Notes under the pieces: model-generated | What the model was told of the DNA's origin: nothing | Seen by the model: the letters and a program-made list of their open reading frames with translations, nothing else | Databases searched by the model: none | Part shown: piece by piece, positions 31,001-44,000 of the stretch | Numbering within the stretch: position 1 is the stretch's first letter | How the letters are laid out: each line of letters starts with the position of its first letter | Source of the DNA: Haemonchus contortus | Taxonomy: Eukaryota; Nematoda; Chromadorea; Rhabditida; Trichostrongylidae | Direction: 5' to 3' | Length of the DNA stretch: 64,000 nucleotides | Assembly: GCA_000469685.2 (NCBI GenBank) | Contig: LS997562.1 | Coordinates: 43,264,057 to 43,328,056, forward strand | Translations under genes and position numbers: made by a program

Positions 31001-34000
31001 AGTTAATGTGGCGACTATGATAGTTGTAAGTTAGTACTATACTGTTGCTTTATTTCGCTATAACGGCTATTGACTTTTTGTTAGTTTCATCACTTGTAGT
31101 CCAAATATGTTTTTATCTACGCACCCTTCCCCACCCTTTTTCCTTTTTGGCTGCAAAAACTTGTTTTTTCCCAACGATCGGTTGCACAATCACCAAACTC
31201 ACTGCCCTCCATTACGGGTTGCGAAACCCCACGTAAAAATGAGGAAAAAGTTAATGAATTTAACAATGTGAGGGGAAAAGTGGAATTTCACTCATGGCAT
31301 TGTTCGCCATGAATGTCAAGAATCAAGACGGAAATTATTAGAAGGCCGGCTGGACACTGCTTGGACTGAGAGTCCGGTTGAGCCTCGACTTGTGGGGTGG
31401 CATCGAAGGTCTCGTTTGGGCTCGTCTGCTAGTCAATGAGCGACCTGAATGGATCCGTTCTTGGCGCGTGGGTTCACACTTCCTAAAAACCGATTTATAA
31501 TTTGAAACCTAATTTGAAAGGCATCGAAGCGATCAAGTTGAAAGCGACTATTCTGAGTATCGGAGCAGTTACTTAGTTAACATTTATGATGCATTTTTCT
31601 TAACACTCTTCTTAGCTAGTTTTTTTTTTCTTTAGAGAGTCACTATCGCTGTCAGCGATATCCTTACGTTTTAGTGGGAACCATGGCTGTTGTTTCCCTA
31701 AAATGTGATACAAAGAAAGCAAACAATAAGAGTTATCGAGGAAGGGACGGCAGATGAAGTGACGCGAGAACTTATCGTCAAAAAATTGAATCAGATTTCA
31801 AGACTGGTGCTATTTCCCGAAGAAAACTAAAAAGAGGAATTGAAGGGATGTGATGCATTTTTGCATTCTACTGACCATTCCTTAGAAGTCAAAATTCGGA
31901 TTGTGCTTGAGCAGATGGTGTTCCAATTCTTCATTTCCGCGCATTGGTTGACGATGTGGGTGATCGCCGTTAGTTCATTCCTTCAGGGTGCGCCGTGTGT
32001 TCAGGTTTCGATTCAAATAATGAAACCACTGATCCCAAGAAGATCTCTCCATTATTTTGACCTCCCAAGCCAGTCTGATACTTGTGACATAGGTGAACGA
32101 TTTGTTGCTCTTTTGTTCTAGTTTCGTACAAGCCGCACGAGAGATAGCCTCCAGTCACTGCCAAAGAATGAACATAAAAGGTGTTTCAAGGTGCTGCACC
32201 TTGGACGAAACACATCACTTCTTATGTGGAACATGTCGCGCGCTTGCGGGATAGGGTGCTTACTCGTTACCCTTTACACTTGTAATATAATACCTTATAG
32301 GCATGATGACGCTTATTTGCGAAGGAAAAGTATATCCTTTGCGACGTAAATATGGTCACTGAAGGTTCAGCCAATGGTGGCCGAAAACTGGAATTTTAGG
32401 CGTTGACAGACATCAAAAAATTTTGCTCTTATCTTTTTCTTGGTTGAGCCTCTTAGAAAACCGGAAGCCGAGCTTTTCGGGCGGTATATATTTTGATTTG
32501 GATGATTTTTTTTGCGCATAACTTCTTGTTTGAAGTGCTTTTTGTCTAACTATGTTCTCCTGTTTGATCAGCAGACAGGCATTTCGAAATTTCATTCACC
32601 GGCCCATTAAAAACAACTGTTGTTGACCGCCGATCTTCTGCCTAGCCTTAACCCCGCACCGTCGCAGAGTGCAGGATTCAAAATCATCTGAAAGTGATGA
32701 GACAAAAGATTTTGACTACAGTTCAGCATTTCTGCGAAGAAGAATACATTCGAGTAGCAAAAACTGAATTGTAACAATCGATCAAACTGAATAATGAATG
32801 AAGATTTAGGGTTTCGATCCAGTCATTCTCTATCCGAAACCGTCGAAAACGGATTTAATGAATGCTCTGGTAACGCAGTGCACTGGAATGGGTAAAGAGT
32901 CAGCTTTATACTCAGTTGTACCCTTTTAGTTTTTCCTCTTTTGAAACTTACTTGTGTTTTCTCTCTTTTGTTTCGTTTTTATTTTGAGTTGGTCACTTCA
33001 GGTATACCTGTGCTGTCGTCTCTTCCTACGTTAAGTGAGTTTTCATTGATCGTCGACGCATTTTTCGGATTCTCGTTCAAGCCGCCAGTTCGAGAGCCGT
33101 TTGCTGAGATTATTGAGGCAGTAACAAAGTCCGGAATATTTGTCTTCTCCATCGATATTCCTTCAGGTTAGAGATTTGAGCCTCTTTCAACTAACATATT
33201 TAATTTGTGAATAAGATAAGTATTGAATTTCCTCTTCTTGTGTTCTCAAACTTGGTGCAATGATCCTATCTGATAATTATTTTTTAATAATTTTCTTATG
33301 AGGCCACTTTGTTATGGGAACTATATATGAACTTATTTTACACGCAATACGAATAATTGGTAACGCAAATTGGTATCAAATATTATGGAGAGGATCAGAG
33401 TACCCGGTATCGACTGTTGCTTTTGAAAATAACTAGTATACTGTTTCATCGACATCTACGAAATTACTACCGTACGCTTTTCTATCCCTTTCTGCCGAGT
33501 AGTGTTCTTCGGTTTGTTCAATTTTTCTTCTTGGCGAATATGACCTATCCTTTCGCTAATCCTCCTATGTAGTCATAACGCATTATGGTGTGCCATAAGG
33601 TAATCGAATTAAGCGATTTCTAATCGCAACAAGTATGTGCGTCTGCCGCAGTAGCGCACAGATCCAATTGTGTCGACAGTCCTCTAGGTGGCGGTCAAGT
33701 GAGTCAGTGGGCTCTCAATTAGATAATGCGCAGTCTGCTGAGCAAATCCGTACTGTCTCTGTTGTATTTGAAATATCATGGCCAGAACGATAGGATTGGA
33801 AAGCTTTCGTCAAAGTTATATAAAAAAAAATGGATTTTCATTCAATCTTTCATGATTTGATTTCTTAGTTCACAATGTAAGGTCTACGGATAGGACGTTC
33901 ACGGGTGATTTCCATTCGGAGGAATGGATAGAATTGAACAATTGTTCTGTTATTTATTAGAAAGCTTCACTCCTTAGATTTTTCTACTTTGCTCTAATAT

Positions 34001-34354
34001 ATTTTTTTTGGAGACTGCTTAAACATGAATTTTGTTACATTATACCATATCACAGGATGATATTAAGGTTGGCATGTGGAAAATGGACCCCCATCTGAAG
34101 GTCCATATATTCACCCACACGGGATTATCTCCTTGACAGCGCCAAAATTATGCGTTAGAGATTGGACTGGACCTCATTTTGTAGGTTTTGCTTTGCAGTT
34201 TAAGAGTGGTTCACATGGGGTCGGCGGAGATGTGGTATCCTATTTTTAGAATTTTCAGGTCGGCGGACGATTCGTACCAAAACAGTTGGCTAAGGAGCAC
34301 GGGCTCTTACTGCCGAAGTACCCAAATGCTGACCAGATAGTGAAGTGCGAATGA
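22062..34354 (+). CDS. NAXE: NAD(P)H-hydrate epimerase (YjeF_N family), one exon not located
   Basis: Located exons: 22062-22180, 24841-24962, 25821-25897, 33002-33166, 34068-34180, 34259-34354 (stop 34352-34354). The enzyme epimerises R/S-NAD(P)HX, the hydrated form of NAD(P)H, as a metabolite-repair step. Family motifs seen are [32 protein letters not shown] (residues 87-97), [25 protein letters not shown] and the C-terminal VGGRFVPK. The first ATG (22062) begins an Arg-rich leader without acidic residues, typical of mitochondrial import; a second in-frame ATG at 22131 would give a cytosolic form. Phases agree at all listed junctions except 25897/33002, which needs an exon of length 3n+1. 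That exon should encode the segment after CARHLQQF (the expected YYPKR region) and I could not find it. AATAAA at 34493-34498 is a likely poly(A) signal. Confidence 0.88.
27922..28566. mobile_element. piggyBac-like non-autonomous element (TTAA target site)
   Basis: The element starts CCCTTTGACGAC and ends GTCGTCAAAGGG, a perfect 12-bp terminal inverted repeat. It is flanked by TTAA on both sides (27918-27921 and 28567-28570). TTAA duplication with CCC...GGG termini is characteristic of the piggyBac superfamily. Inside both ends are palindromes built on GGCACCC...GGGTGCC, several followed by ATGGTCCCA. It is 645 bp with no convincing transposase, so it is a MITE. It lies in an intron of the NAXE gene. 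Confidence 0.85.
29415..29552 (+). other. short coding-like frame in a NAXE intron
   Basis: A 45-codon ATG-to-TAA frame ([10 protein letters not shown]... ending ERFRKR) has more balanced, codon-like composition than its AT-rich surroundings, and the following 150 bp are also unusually GC-balanced. It contains no recognised domain. A fragment of a dispersed element is the simplest reading. It is not proposed as an exon of the epimerase. Confidence 0.2.
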
Positions 34355-36943
34355 AGATAACGACTAAGAAAAATGTGCCATTCTGAGTGTCGACAAGTCG
34401 GAGACTTACATCAGTGTAGCTAAAAATTTGTACAATTATTTCTATGGTGTCATTGGCAAGCTGCTGGAAGGCTTTCATAGTTTTTAAAATGAAATAAATT
34501 TTATATTTGTGAATATTCTGCAAGTATCAGGTCAGGACCCTGGTTTTGACTGGAGACAGTATGCATGGCGCAAACTCTTGAACAAAGATAAATTTCCCCT
34601 CATAAATCATGAGTTCTTCTAAATTCCTGTATCAATCGGTTTCATTCGTATCATTTTTTAGTAGGTATCGATGGACTGCCCATTCGGTTTTTTTTCATTT
34701 TGATCTACTTCGTTTTTTGAAAACCTCGTTTTTTTTCGGAATCATCCTGTTTCTTGCAGGATCCGCTTAAAGTGTTACTCTGGGGATCCGTTCAGGGAGG
34801 CCCTGTAGAGCTCAACTTTTCCCGATTGAACCTCAACGTTCCTCTTTTATTGTTCTCCCAGTTCTTGAGTTGGTAGATTGCGGCTTCACATTTGTTTATT
34901 TCTTTACGAAGCTCAACGATGACAGATCATTTGGAAGGAATCTGTGCGGAGAACAAGGAAGGTTAAAAGAGAGGTAAAAATTTAAAAAATCTTGGGCAGT
35001 TACGCTGTTCGCTTTGGGAAAGGTTAGGATTACTGTAGTGTCGAACTCTTGGGGATACTGTAATATTCTCAGCTACGATGGTGTATAAATAGGTTCATGA
35101 ATATATGTGCATAGAGTGAAGGTTGTTGACGTATGGGCTGTATGACCTTTTTTATGGCTATGCTAAGGCGTCTCATTATCATCGGACACTCAGCGGGGCA
35201 CATGGTGAAATGATGGGGCTTGTAACGCCAATGCTTGGCATCGTCTTCGATCTTTTGTGCTGTCAACCTGTATTTAGCTAGACACTTAAGATCTAGTTAT
35301 TCTTTTGAGCTTTTTGAATTAGTACGCAATAATTAGCCTCGACAGTCTAAAGGAATTGCAGTAGGAGAGGTCCATCGAAGTTCAAATAGTCCTTAAAAAG
35401 GAAAGTCGTCAAATTTTCTGTAAGAATCGAAAATTCCGAATGATTCAGCCTAAGAAGATTTTCTTCCGGGGTTTTTCATTTGATTCATGCGCGTACTCAG
35501 CCTTGTCGAGTTGAAGAAGTTCAGTGGTGATCCTCTTGTTGTTGATGGATACTCAAAATTACTAATTTAGAGAAGGGGATAGAAAACTTCGTATTCATAT
35601 TACTCAGGTCGTAAACACTACCTTCAAATTATTTCATTGCTCTTATTCTTCCGTCATCTTCAACTAAGTCAGATTCTTGAAATATATCCAATATTATTAT
35701 TTTTTTGGCATTAACTGATTCCCTGGTGTGCAACACGGATTTCACACGCATCAAAAAACGTGGAGACTAGTCCATCAAGCATTCGTACTTCCTATGTTCG
35801 GCTTAAAGCCTTTAGTCGGAAATGGTCTTCTTTCCTCAAAGGAGAGTTCTTTTTGTATACATTTGTGAACTACTGACCTTACTTTAGTTTTGTTGTGAGG
35901 GCATACTTCTTCCCTATCCCGCAAAGATTCGCTCTTTCTCAAGCAGTGCAAGCGAAATCAAAGGCTCAAAATCAAGCTCTAAACGCAAGACGTTAATTTT
36001 AATACTAGGGATGTTCAACGCATTCGGCTTTCGCTTAGAGCTCTTTCATTGTGCCCATACCATCCCACCTCGATCGCATCGTAATCCGAAGATGAGCAAT
36101 CTCTCAGCCTTATAAATAATTCAGCAGCTGGTAACCGTGATGCCAAAGAACGGTGCTAATTTTTTGATTGTGTTAAGTCTCAATACTCGACTCAAATGGA
36201 TGAATAGGTAGCAATCGAATGGAACCTTTCAAAAATTCAGTTAATTAAGTGAATTGTTCTTTCTGTCAGATCACCACCACTACCATCCCATTCTTGAAAA
36301 CATTCCCAAAATCGCGGAATTCTCTAAAAAAAGGAATTAATTAAAGCGGATGCGAATGGCAGCTGACAGCCCCATAACCAGACGTCGACCAATTGTCATC
36401 CATGAGGGCGTGTCGACCCCGCCCCTCGGCAACACTGTAATTTACTCGAAGATCTTGTTCGTACGGCATGAGCACACCTTCGCCAGGCCTCAAATCAGTA
36501 AGTCTTAAATTATTTAGGCATATTACTGCTAAACATCGAAGCGTAATTAAGGTCCCTAGTTTGAAAATCTAAAGAAAACCAATTTTTTTTTCTTGAAAAT
36601 GTGTGCTTCGGTTAATAACAACATTTTGATAGTTTCGAAGGAGATTTCATGGATTTACACCTTGAAAATAGGTCCTCATGTAAACCACTCTAGTCTCGAA
36701 ATATGGTTTCATCAGAGAATATCAGATGGTCAAAATAGTTTTGTTTTAAAAATTCGCCACTACTTGCCACTCGATTTGTTCAAATCGTTTCTCTACTCCT
36801 ACTACGATCGGATTTCAATTTCCATCTTTTGTCCGTTACTGTATACTGAACTTAAAAAAATTAATTTAGTCATAGCTTTTCAATAATTTTATCTGAAGTT
36901 CAAGTCATTTTGTCCGATTTTTGATAATTTTTTTTGGTGGAGA
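34355..36943. other. spacer between NAXE and the bHLH gene
   Basis: It begins with the NAXE 3' UTR, with AATAAA at 34493-34498. Beyond this there is AT-rich DNA with T-runs and only short open frames. No domain, RNA gene or inverted repeat was recognised. The last few hundred bases should include the bHLH promoter, but no element can be named. Confidence 0.4.
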
Positions 36944-39050
36944 ATGGGCGAACAAAGAATTACTCGTGGATTTCAGCGTGCTCTGCTTAGTGATGAAGAT
37001 TTGGAGCCATACGTTCGAAAGCAGCGCTCAGACTCGACGGAGCCCAACCGACGCAAGCTACTTGCTCTCAATGAAGAGGTAAGGTTTGATGGGATAGAAA
37101 TGCTCTTGATCAAGATTTATTCCTTCATCTGCCAAGTCTATTTCAGGGCTTGAGTCCCTAAACTTTCTCGAAACCTATTTAATGGTCACTTTCACCCAAT
37201 TTAGCTTACTGTTACGCTTCATACTCTAGTGGTTTACCTGCTGGGTAGAAGAATGTCGATTAGGAGTGCGTAGAATCATTTTTTTCTCTGAAGTAGAGGG
37301 AATAGAATGTTAGCGTAGCCCAAAATTGATGTTGAGTAAGTTTTAAAACTATGGAATGTAGAAACTCGATTCATTCTTGGTATTGAATGTTCAGATAAGG
37401 CGAAAAAGGGAAAAGAAAATAATGGAGTGAGGAACGGAAGGAAAAAAGGAATAGTTTCTTTATTATTAAACTTGAAGAGTCTAAATCTATGTGTTGGTAA
37501 CTGTAGTCCTTTTTTACGCTTAGACGTTGCTCTAATTTTATTACAAACTGTAGATTCAGTGCGGGACCGATTTCTTACCGTAGACATAATGCTGACTGTT
37601 AGTTTAGTCGCGAAATATCGTGTAGTGGAACGCATTGGTTGTGTACTATGGCGTGAGCGGGGGGGGGGGGGTCACGGTACGAAATTGGATTCATGCTATT
37701 ATTTTCGAAAAGATCTCTTGAACATATCGGGTTCTTGAATTGCCATGGCTTCAATTCAAGTCAAGCGACTTACTCGATTTCCACATCTTGGCTACTTTTA
37801 TACATTATCCAAATCATTCCAAGCGAAGTCTGAGCAGTTCACTGTGACGTTCGGAGATATAGTATAGTAGCGCAGAATTTTCGGTGGTTCTCCAGTGCTA
37901 GAACTATTTTTAGAACTTTCATAATTACCTGGCATTACTAATTTCTACACAAAAATCAGCCTATCAGCTAAACTATGATCAAGTTCCCCTACAGTGTTCC
38001 TAGTTGAGAATTCACCTATTTTTCTCTACGCAGTGTTTCTTGGAGCAGTTTTTTGCTGAAATTTTCTCTTGGAAACAGTTTCGTGATGAAAGCAAAGCAT
38101 TACTTTGCAAAAAAATGGCTCTATCAAAATACCCACCTGCATTTTCTTCCAGAATAGGGTACTCCTTCTTCCTTTTTACAATCTCTTGGCTATTTAATCA
38201 AAAGAGACTTTGAGAACTTCATTGGAGCGGGATGAGGGAATAAGGAGACTCTATGGGGATAAGGATAACAGCTCAAACCCAAAGCTTGAAACTTTCGAGA
38301 TTCTGCTTTTTCCTTAAGCCTTTTTTCAAACATGAATCTGACCTTCCTAATTCAACGAACTTTCTTGCGTCAGATTCTGAAAATAATTTTATTCTTCATC
38401 TGTGATATCGATGATCTATGTTTCTCCCGACCGTACATGATGATTACGGTATTGATTTTAGGAGCAGAATATTCTACGAACCTCAATCAACTCCAGAGAA
38501 AGAAAGCGGATGCATGATTTAAACGAAGCTCTCGAGGAGTTACGCAGCTGCCTACCGTATTCCCAGGATCAATCGGCACGGAAAATGAGCAAAATCAATA
38601 CCCTTCTATTGGCTTGCAACTGGTAAGAGCATTTCTCTCCATATCAGGGCCTTAAGTTCAAGATTTGAGGGCTATTTACTGTTTATTACTCTTTCAAAGT
38701 ATTTCCTCATGTTTTTGAAGTTTTTCGATGGGAGGGACTCCTTTCGGGTTTCTGGAGAACCTGATCACTTACAACTTTAAGCAAACTCTTACGATTCACT
38801 AGGTTACAGTACTTTCAGGATTCGCCAGCTGACAATACGAAATCATGAGCTACAGAAGCAGGTGGCCGCACTACGAGGCGAAGACCGTATCTCCATTCCT
38901 ATCGGTCCCCCACCGCCATCATCCCAGTCAAACGCCTTCACTATTTCACCAGGGCCCATCAATTTCGCTGTAGGACCCACTCCTTGTATGAAGGCATTTG
39001 GGCAAGCATGTTTTTGTATCGCCTGCCTAACGACGGGATCAAAACAGTAA
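36944..39050 (+). CDS. Olig/Beta3-class basic helix-loop-helix transcription factor
   Basis: Exons 36944-37078, 38462-38622 and 38819-39050 give 528 nt (175 aa) with consistent phases. The intron 1 acceptor is GATTTTAG at 38454-38461. The basic region [20 protein letters not shown] starts at residue 54, and Glu58 is the E-box-contacting glutamate. Helix 2 is [19 protein letters not shown], followed by a heptad-like stretch [13 protein letters not shown] Pro/Ser-rich tail ends CLTTGSKQ. Basic-region and helix 1 sequence match the Olig/Beta3 group; C. elegans HLH-16 is the closest relative I would guess, but I have not verified it. The family acts in the nucleus as dimers in neural and glial fate control. 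Intron 1 is 1.38 kb and contains a 13-G run at 37659-37671. Confidence 0.85.
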
Positions 39051-41017
39051 GCCAGTAAGCCGTCACTATGACATTCTATCATCTTCATTTATCCTACTGG
39101 TTATCGATGTCCAAATTGTTTTTCTCGAATTCCATTTCATGCTACCGTAATTCTACAGTATCCTTCATGCGTGCTAATTGAACGATTACGAGTATCATGC
39201 CGAGGCTTTGATGTGGAGGAATGCACACGAGTTTGTCGTGTGGGTAGGTGTCGTTGACCTCCAAAACTGTCCAAATAAGTGTGTATGCGTGCCTGTTTTC
39301 AGTAGCTGTTCATTATTGACCGATTTATTGATTTATTGATCGTACTGATTCTCCGAATGTATATAGATTATTGATCAGTTTGTTTTTTTTTGTCTGAGGT
39401 GCAGTCTGTGTGGCAGATTACACGGCAGAGGAGATGGTACCTTTGAAGAGGTGCGGTGGAAAAAAGAGTAAAGGGTAAGCGAGGGAAAAAGGTTTGATCA
39501 CTACTAATGTCTTTTTTTGTTATGTAGTTCCCTATAACATCCCCTCCCTTTAAATTGTTGGCTTTTTTCGGTTCCTAGTTACCCTGTGTAAATGCGGAGT
39601 TGTAGCCTGGGGGAAACCGACTAAAGATGTCTATATATTTCTGCTGTATCGGGCCAGTCCTGGTTCTAGTCCTTTCTAAGATTGAAGGGACAACCTGGGC
39701 CGCAAAGTGGCGGAGTTCTTTGCGCCACCCGACACGTTCTCATTCGCACCCTCATTATCAGATGAGATACGGTCCGATATCCCGTTGAGCCCGCCGATCG
39801 TCGCATTGGTTTTTATTATTCCCCTTGGCCGGTTACAATTTCTTTGGCAATTCAATAGCGCCGTTAATGACCTCGCGGAATGATTTGCCGGTTGAAGACG
39901 GTTGCTCGCAAGGGTTCTGTAGGGAATTAGTCATTTAAACAAGTAGGGAGATTCGCAATATTTGGGTTTGCGCCAGGTCTCCAGCTCAGCTTCGTAAGGA
40001 TTTTGAGATCCGTTTGTGCTTGATAAATAGATTGAAAGCAGTAGTCTTAGCTAAACAGGGCTCTAGAGACCATTTCTGTGCATTGGAACTCGGTAAAAAC
40101 CTGAACGAAGACAAGTCTTACAATTATTCTGGTACCAAGTTGTACACTCCGGTGGATAGAAAGCTTGATCTGTTGCGGAGAACCTGAACATACGTCTTGT
40201 AAGCCAGGTCTAGCAGTCGGTGTCTCAGAGCTACTCCATTAAAAGAGCACTGAACATGACGGGAGGATTGTATCAGAACTCTAAGGGAATAGTGCTCAAA
40301 GATGCGTGATAGATATCCTGCTGTTAGAAGGATTACCATTTGGGGCGAACACACTGATCTTTCTTTCTTCAACCCCCTCCCTTCAAAGTCTCGGTTATTC
40401 TTGAACCAAATGGTTTAGGGCTACTGACGGGTTTTGAACCAAACTTGTGGGAGGGCTTATTCCCGTCAGAGAAACATAAGGGTAAGGTCTATAGGGTAGA
40501 AGATACAATCAAACAATGGGCGACTACTTCACAATAGAAAGTTCTTTTTTCATTCACACTTTTGCTTCCTTCGTTCTCAGGCTCAGGAACGCCTCTGAAA
40601 TTGGCCTTACGAAAAGAAAAGATGTCGCCAGTGTTCTGTTTGACACCTGCTCTTCAAGCGGATTACGGCGGGTGTGAACAGTAGGATGAGCTGGAGACGA
40701 TGGCGAGGGCACACATTCGGAACATTCACAAAATTAGTAAACATTTAACCAATAAACCAACAGCTATTCACAAAAAGAAGTACCGAGCAAGTAAAAAATA
40801 CAGTACAACTCTTGATAATGAACCTTCTGCCCACAAAAGAAGAGGTCCGTAATGGTGAGGGGATTTCAGCAGAATTCAATGATGTACAGGCAATTTTAAA
40901 GGCCTCATAGCGGCACTCTGAGCATAGATTTACATATTATTTCAAGATGTGTTTCTCTTGAAAAATAAATTAGAATCTCAAGCCAAATCAATCAAATCAA
41001 TCGATACATCAACCGAT
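39051..41017. other. convergent spacer, possible dispersed repeat
   Basis: The 3' ends of the bHLH gene (plus) and the secreted-protein gene (minus) face each other here. A stretch at about 39600-39960 is distinctly more GC-rich and codon-like than its flanks and may be an old repeat copy. An 82-codon minus-strand frame (40124-40372) has no recognised domain. No gene is called. Confidence 0.35.
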
Positions 41018-44000
41018 CTATGAATTCGTCGTCTTTTTAGTGGTCTTCTTTGGCTTCTTATGTTCCTCACCACATACGTATTCGACCAGCTGTGGTATTT
41101 GACCGTTTTTATGGTAGTTCTGTATATGTTGTTCACCTAAATAAACAAAGTTTTACAAAGTAAACATTTGTATTAGGGATCATTAATAGAGAAGATTGGT
41201 AATGGAGGTATATAGAACGGAAAAATAAAAGAAAAGACAAAATCAAAATGAAATGGTTCGAAAATGGAAATTCTCAGAAAAGTACAGTATTTCGTGGCAG
41301 AGTGTTATGAAGAAAGGCAGTTTTTGTATAAAAGCTTGAAAAACGTACTTCCAATGAAGGTCCCGCAGATAAACAAGTACGGTAGCGTCTTGTGGGCAGT
41401 CAGTTGGTGCAGATATTTCTGAGCCAGCTGTGGTTTGCTGATCTGAAAGAAGGAAGGTTTTTTCTTCGTTGATAATCAATGTTTTATCATCTTTACAATT
41501 ATCGTTGTTATTATTTCGAAAGATAATTAATGTTTTTATGAACCGTAATATTATTACTATACATAGTTATAAGTTGTTTACATATTTCTCTTAATTTGAA
41601 CCATAAAAGGTTTACTTTGTCGACGTAGAATGCCACCAGCGGAAGACTGTAGGTATCACGAAGTAACTTTTCCAACTCGGCGCTACCTTCAGCACGTGAA
41701 TCCAAATAGAGAACAGCTGGTAGACGTCGAATCTAAACTATAAGTTTCAAAAAATGAACAAATTGATTTCTGATTGACATTGGTGCCTTTCCCGGAGTGC
41801 GCCATGTATTTCGCTCTTTTCCAAGATTACAAACACATTAAAATACGTGATCGGTGTGTGCACTGAAGAGTGGGCATCGCTCAAGTAAAGGATATAGTGG
41901 CAACAAGCCCAAAGCAGTGCCTGATCTGGAAATCTTGAGAAAAATGGTTTAGGGAGAAGGTTTTGCATGGATTCGACGAACGGACTCATATGGCATATCC
42001 TATTTATTTATCCTTTCGAATGTGCCAAGTTATTGCTCTATGAGGTGATTGTCACTGGCAGCTAATTTTTGATACTTGGGAAGAAAAAAGCCAAAATACG
42101 ATAGAAATAATTGGACACTGGATTAGCTGCATCATGGCAGAGATATGTATATGCAAAAAAATGAAATATAGTGGCTAGTAATGTTGAATCTTTCAGGTCG
42201 CGCCAAGCATTGCACCCCGGGCTCAACCATGCAGACGTTTGAATACATGGCGAGTCTAGACAATGCCAAGGGATATATCTGATGACGACAATGACGTCAT
42301 CGATGTTTTATAACCCGAGTTCGAGCTCTGATTTCTCTGCCTCCCCTGATTCGTCAGTTTGTCGATGCCTGGTCTTGCTATCGATTAGTTGCCACTCTGC
42401 TTGAAGTTTAGTTGACCAGAGCTGATCAGCATGTTTGTTGGTAGTAGCCGCTTTACGAGTAATTGTAGGCAGTTGAATCGAGTCCATTCAGTTAGTACAA
42501 TATACTGTATATACACTGGAGGAGGTTGAGGCTCTATGTAGCCATCTGGGATCAGCTTCAGTGATGAGTTTGCTTGAAGACTTCTTTAATGATCGCCGCA
42601 TTTGATCTACTCGGCGAGTTGTTGGCCACCATGTCCGCCCCATTTCTTTCATTATCGATCTGTCCCTTCCATCTCTTCTGTCGTGCTTCTCTTGTATTTT
42701 CTTTTTCTTAGCTCTTCACGAATATGTTGGCCATCAGGTAAAATTGCAGGACTCTGTGAGATCATCCAAATGACGTAACGTTTTTTCGTGGACTATCGAG
42801 CTTTTTTTTTAAAATTGAGCGTTAGAAGGATGTTTTTTCCTGCTATTTTCCAATATATTTAAGTATAGGCGGTGTTTTTGCGCTTCAAAATATACCTACT
42901 TAAATGGCTAACGCAAGTATAACTCTACACAATCACATCCTTTTTAGTCGGTTCTACAAGTCGATTTTTTTGAGTGTTACTAGTTCATCTCAAAACTAGC
43001 CTCAAAAGGGAATTTCATTTCCTTCTAAAACTATAAAACTAGGATTATGTTTGTTTTCTTATTTTATAGCGATATTTTGTTAATATTATGAAAGCTGAAC
43101 TTCCTCTTCTTGAAGGTGATTTCGGGAGTTCTAAAAAAACTGAAAAAGGAGTTGCAAAAATGTCATGTTTTTTCAAAAGTTCCCATAAAAAGGTCAAAAT
43201 TACGCTAGCAAGATGCTTCCTATGAAGCTTGTTTCTTTTTCTTGTGAAAATCTCTTCAACTTTTGTTTTATTCAAAGCGGTTAAAATGTTTGGTGGTGTT
43301 TACGAGATGATCCGATGGAAACAAACAAGCTCTCTTGAATGACCTCAAGAAAAATCTGTATTCAGTATTACACGCTTTCCCATATGATCTTATTAGCTCA
43401 TCCGTGTTACGTAATTGGTCTCTCTCGGAGCTATGTACCAATTGACTCTGTTCGTTGTTAATTCGGACACCTGTCCAGAGATAGAGATTAGCCCTCAGAT
43501 CGCTTAGATTCTCTGATGATCGTCATTGGGACCACTGTGATCAGGTACCCATCACAGCAATCAGTAACAGGGGGTAGGCCTTCCTTATACGGGAGAAACT
43601 GAATCAGACAGGAGTCCCCGTGGCTTTTGCTACCCGACTTGAATAACTTCATGAAGTCCGCGGCCTGCCCAATGGTACACCTGTCTGACCGGGAGTTAAT
43701 CCGTCGTAGATTATACGCTCGAGCGCTAATCGTTGACGCAATCCACACCTTAGCGATAACAATACCACACCACCCGTTGTGAACATATGTCCTTGTCTCT
43801 ACCGATTACATCATCCACCCCAACCACCCCAAGCTACAGTAACTTGGGAACTATTACCGTACCTGCTGTGTCAACGATTGAGCAGTGATCGCAGCTGTCA
43901 TTGGTTTCTGTGTTGTCGTTGGAGTAGTTGTCTGTGGACGTGGACGAGTTGTCGTGGGTCGTGGACGAGGTGTCGTAGTTGGACGAGTTGGCGCAGCAGT

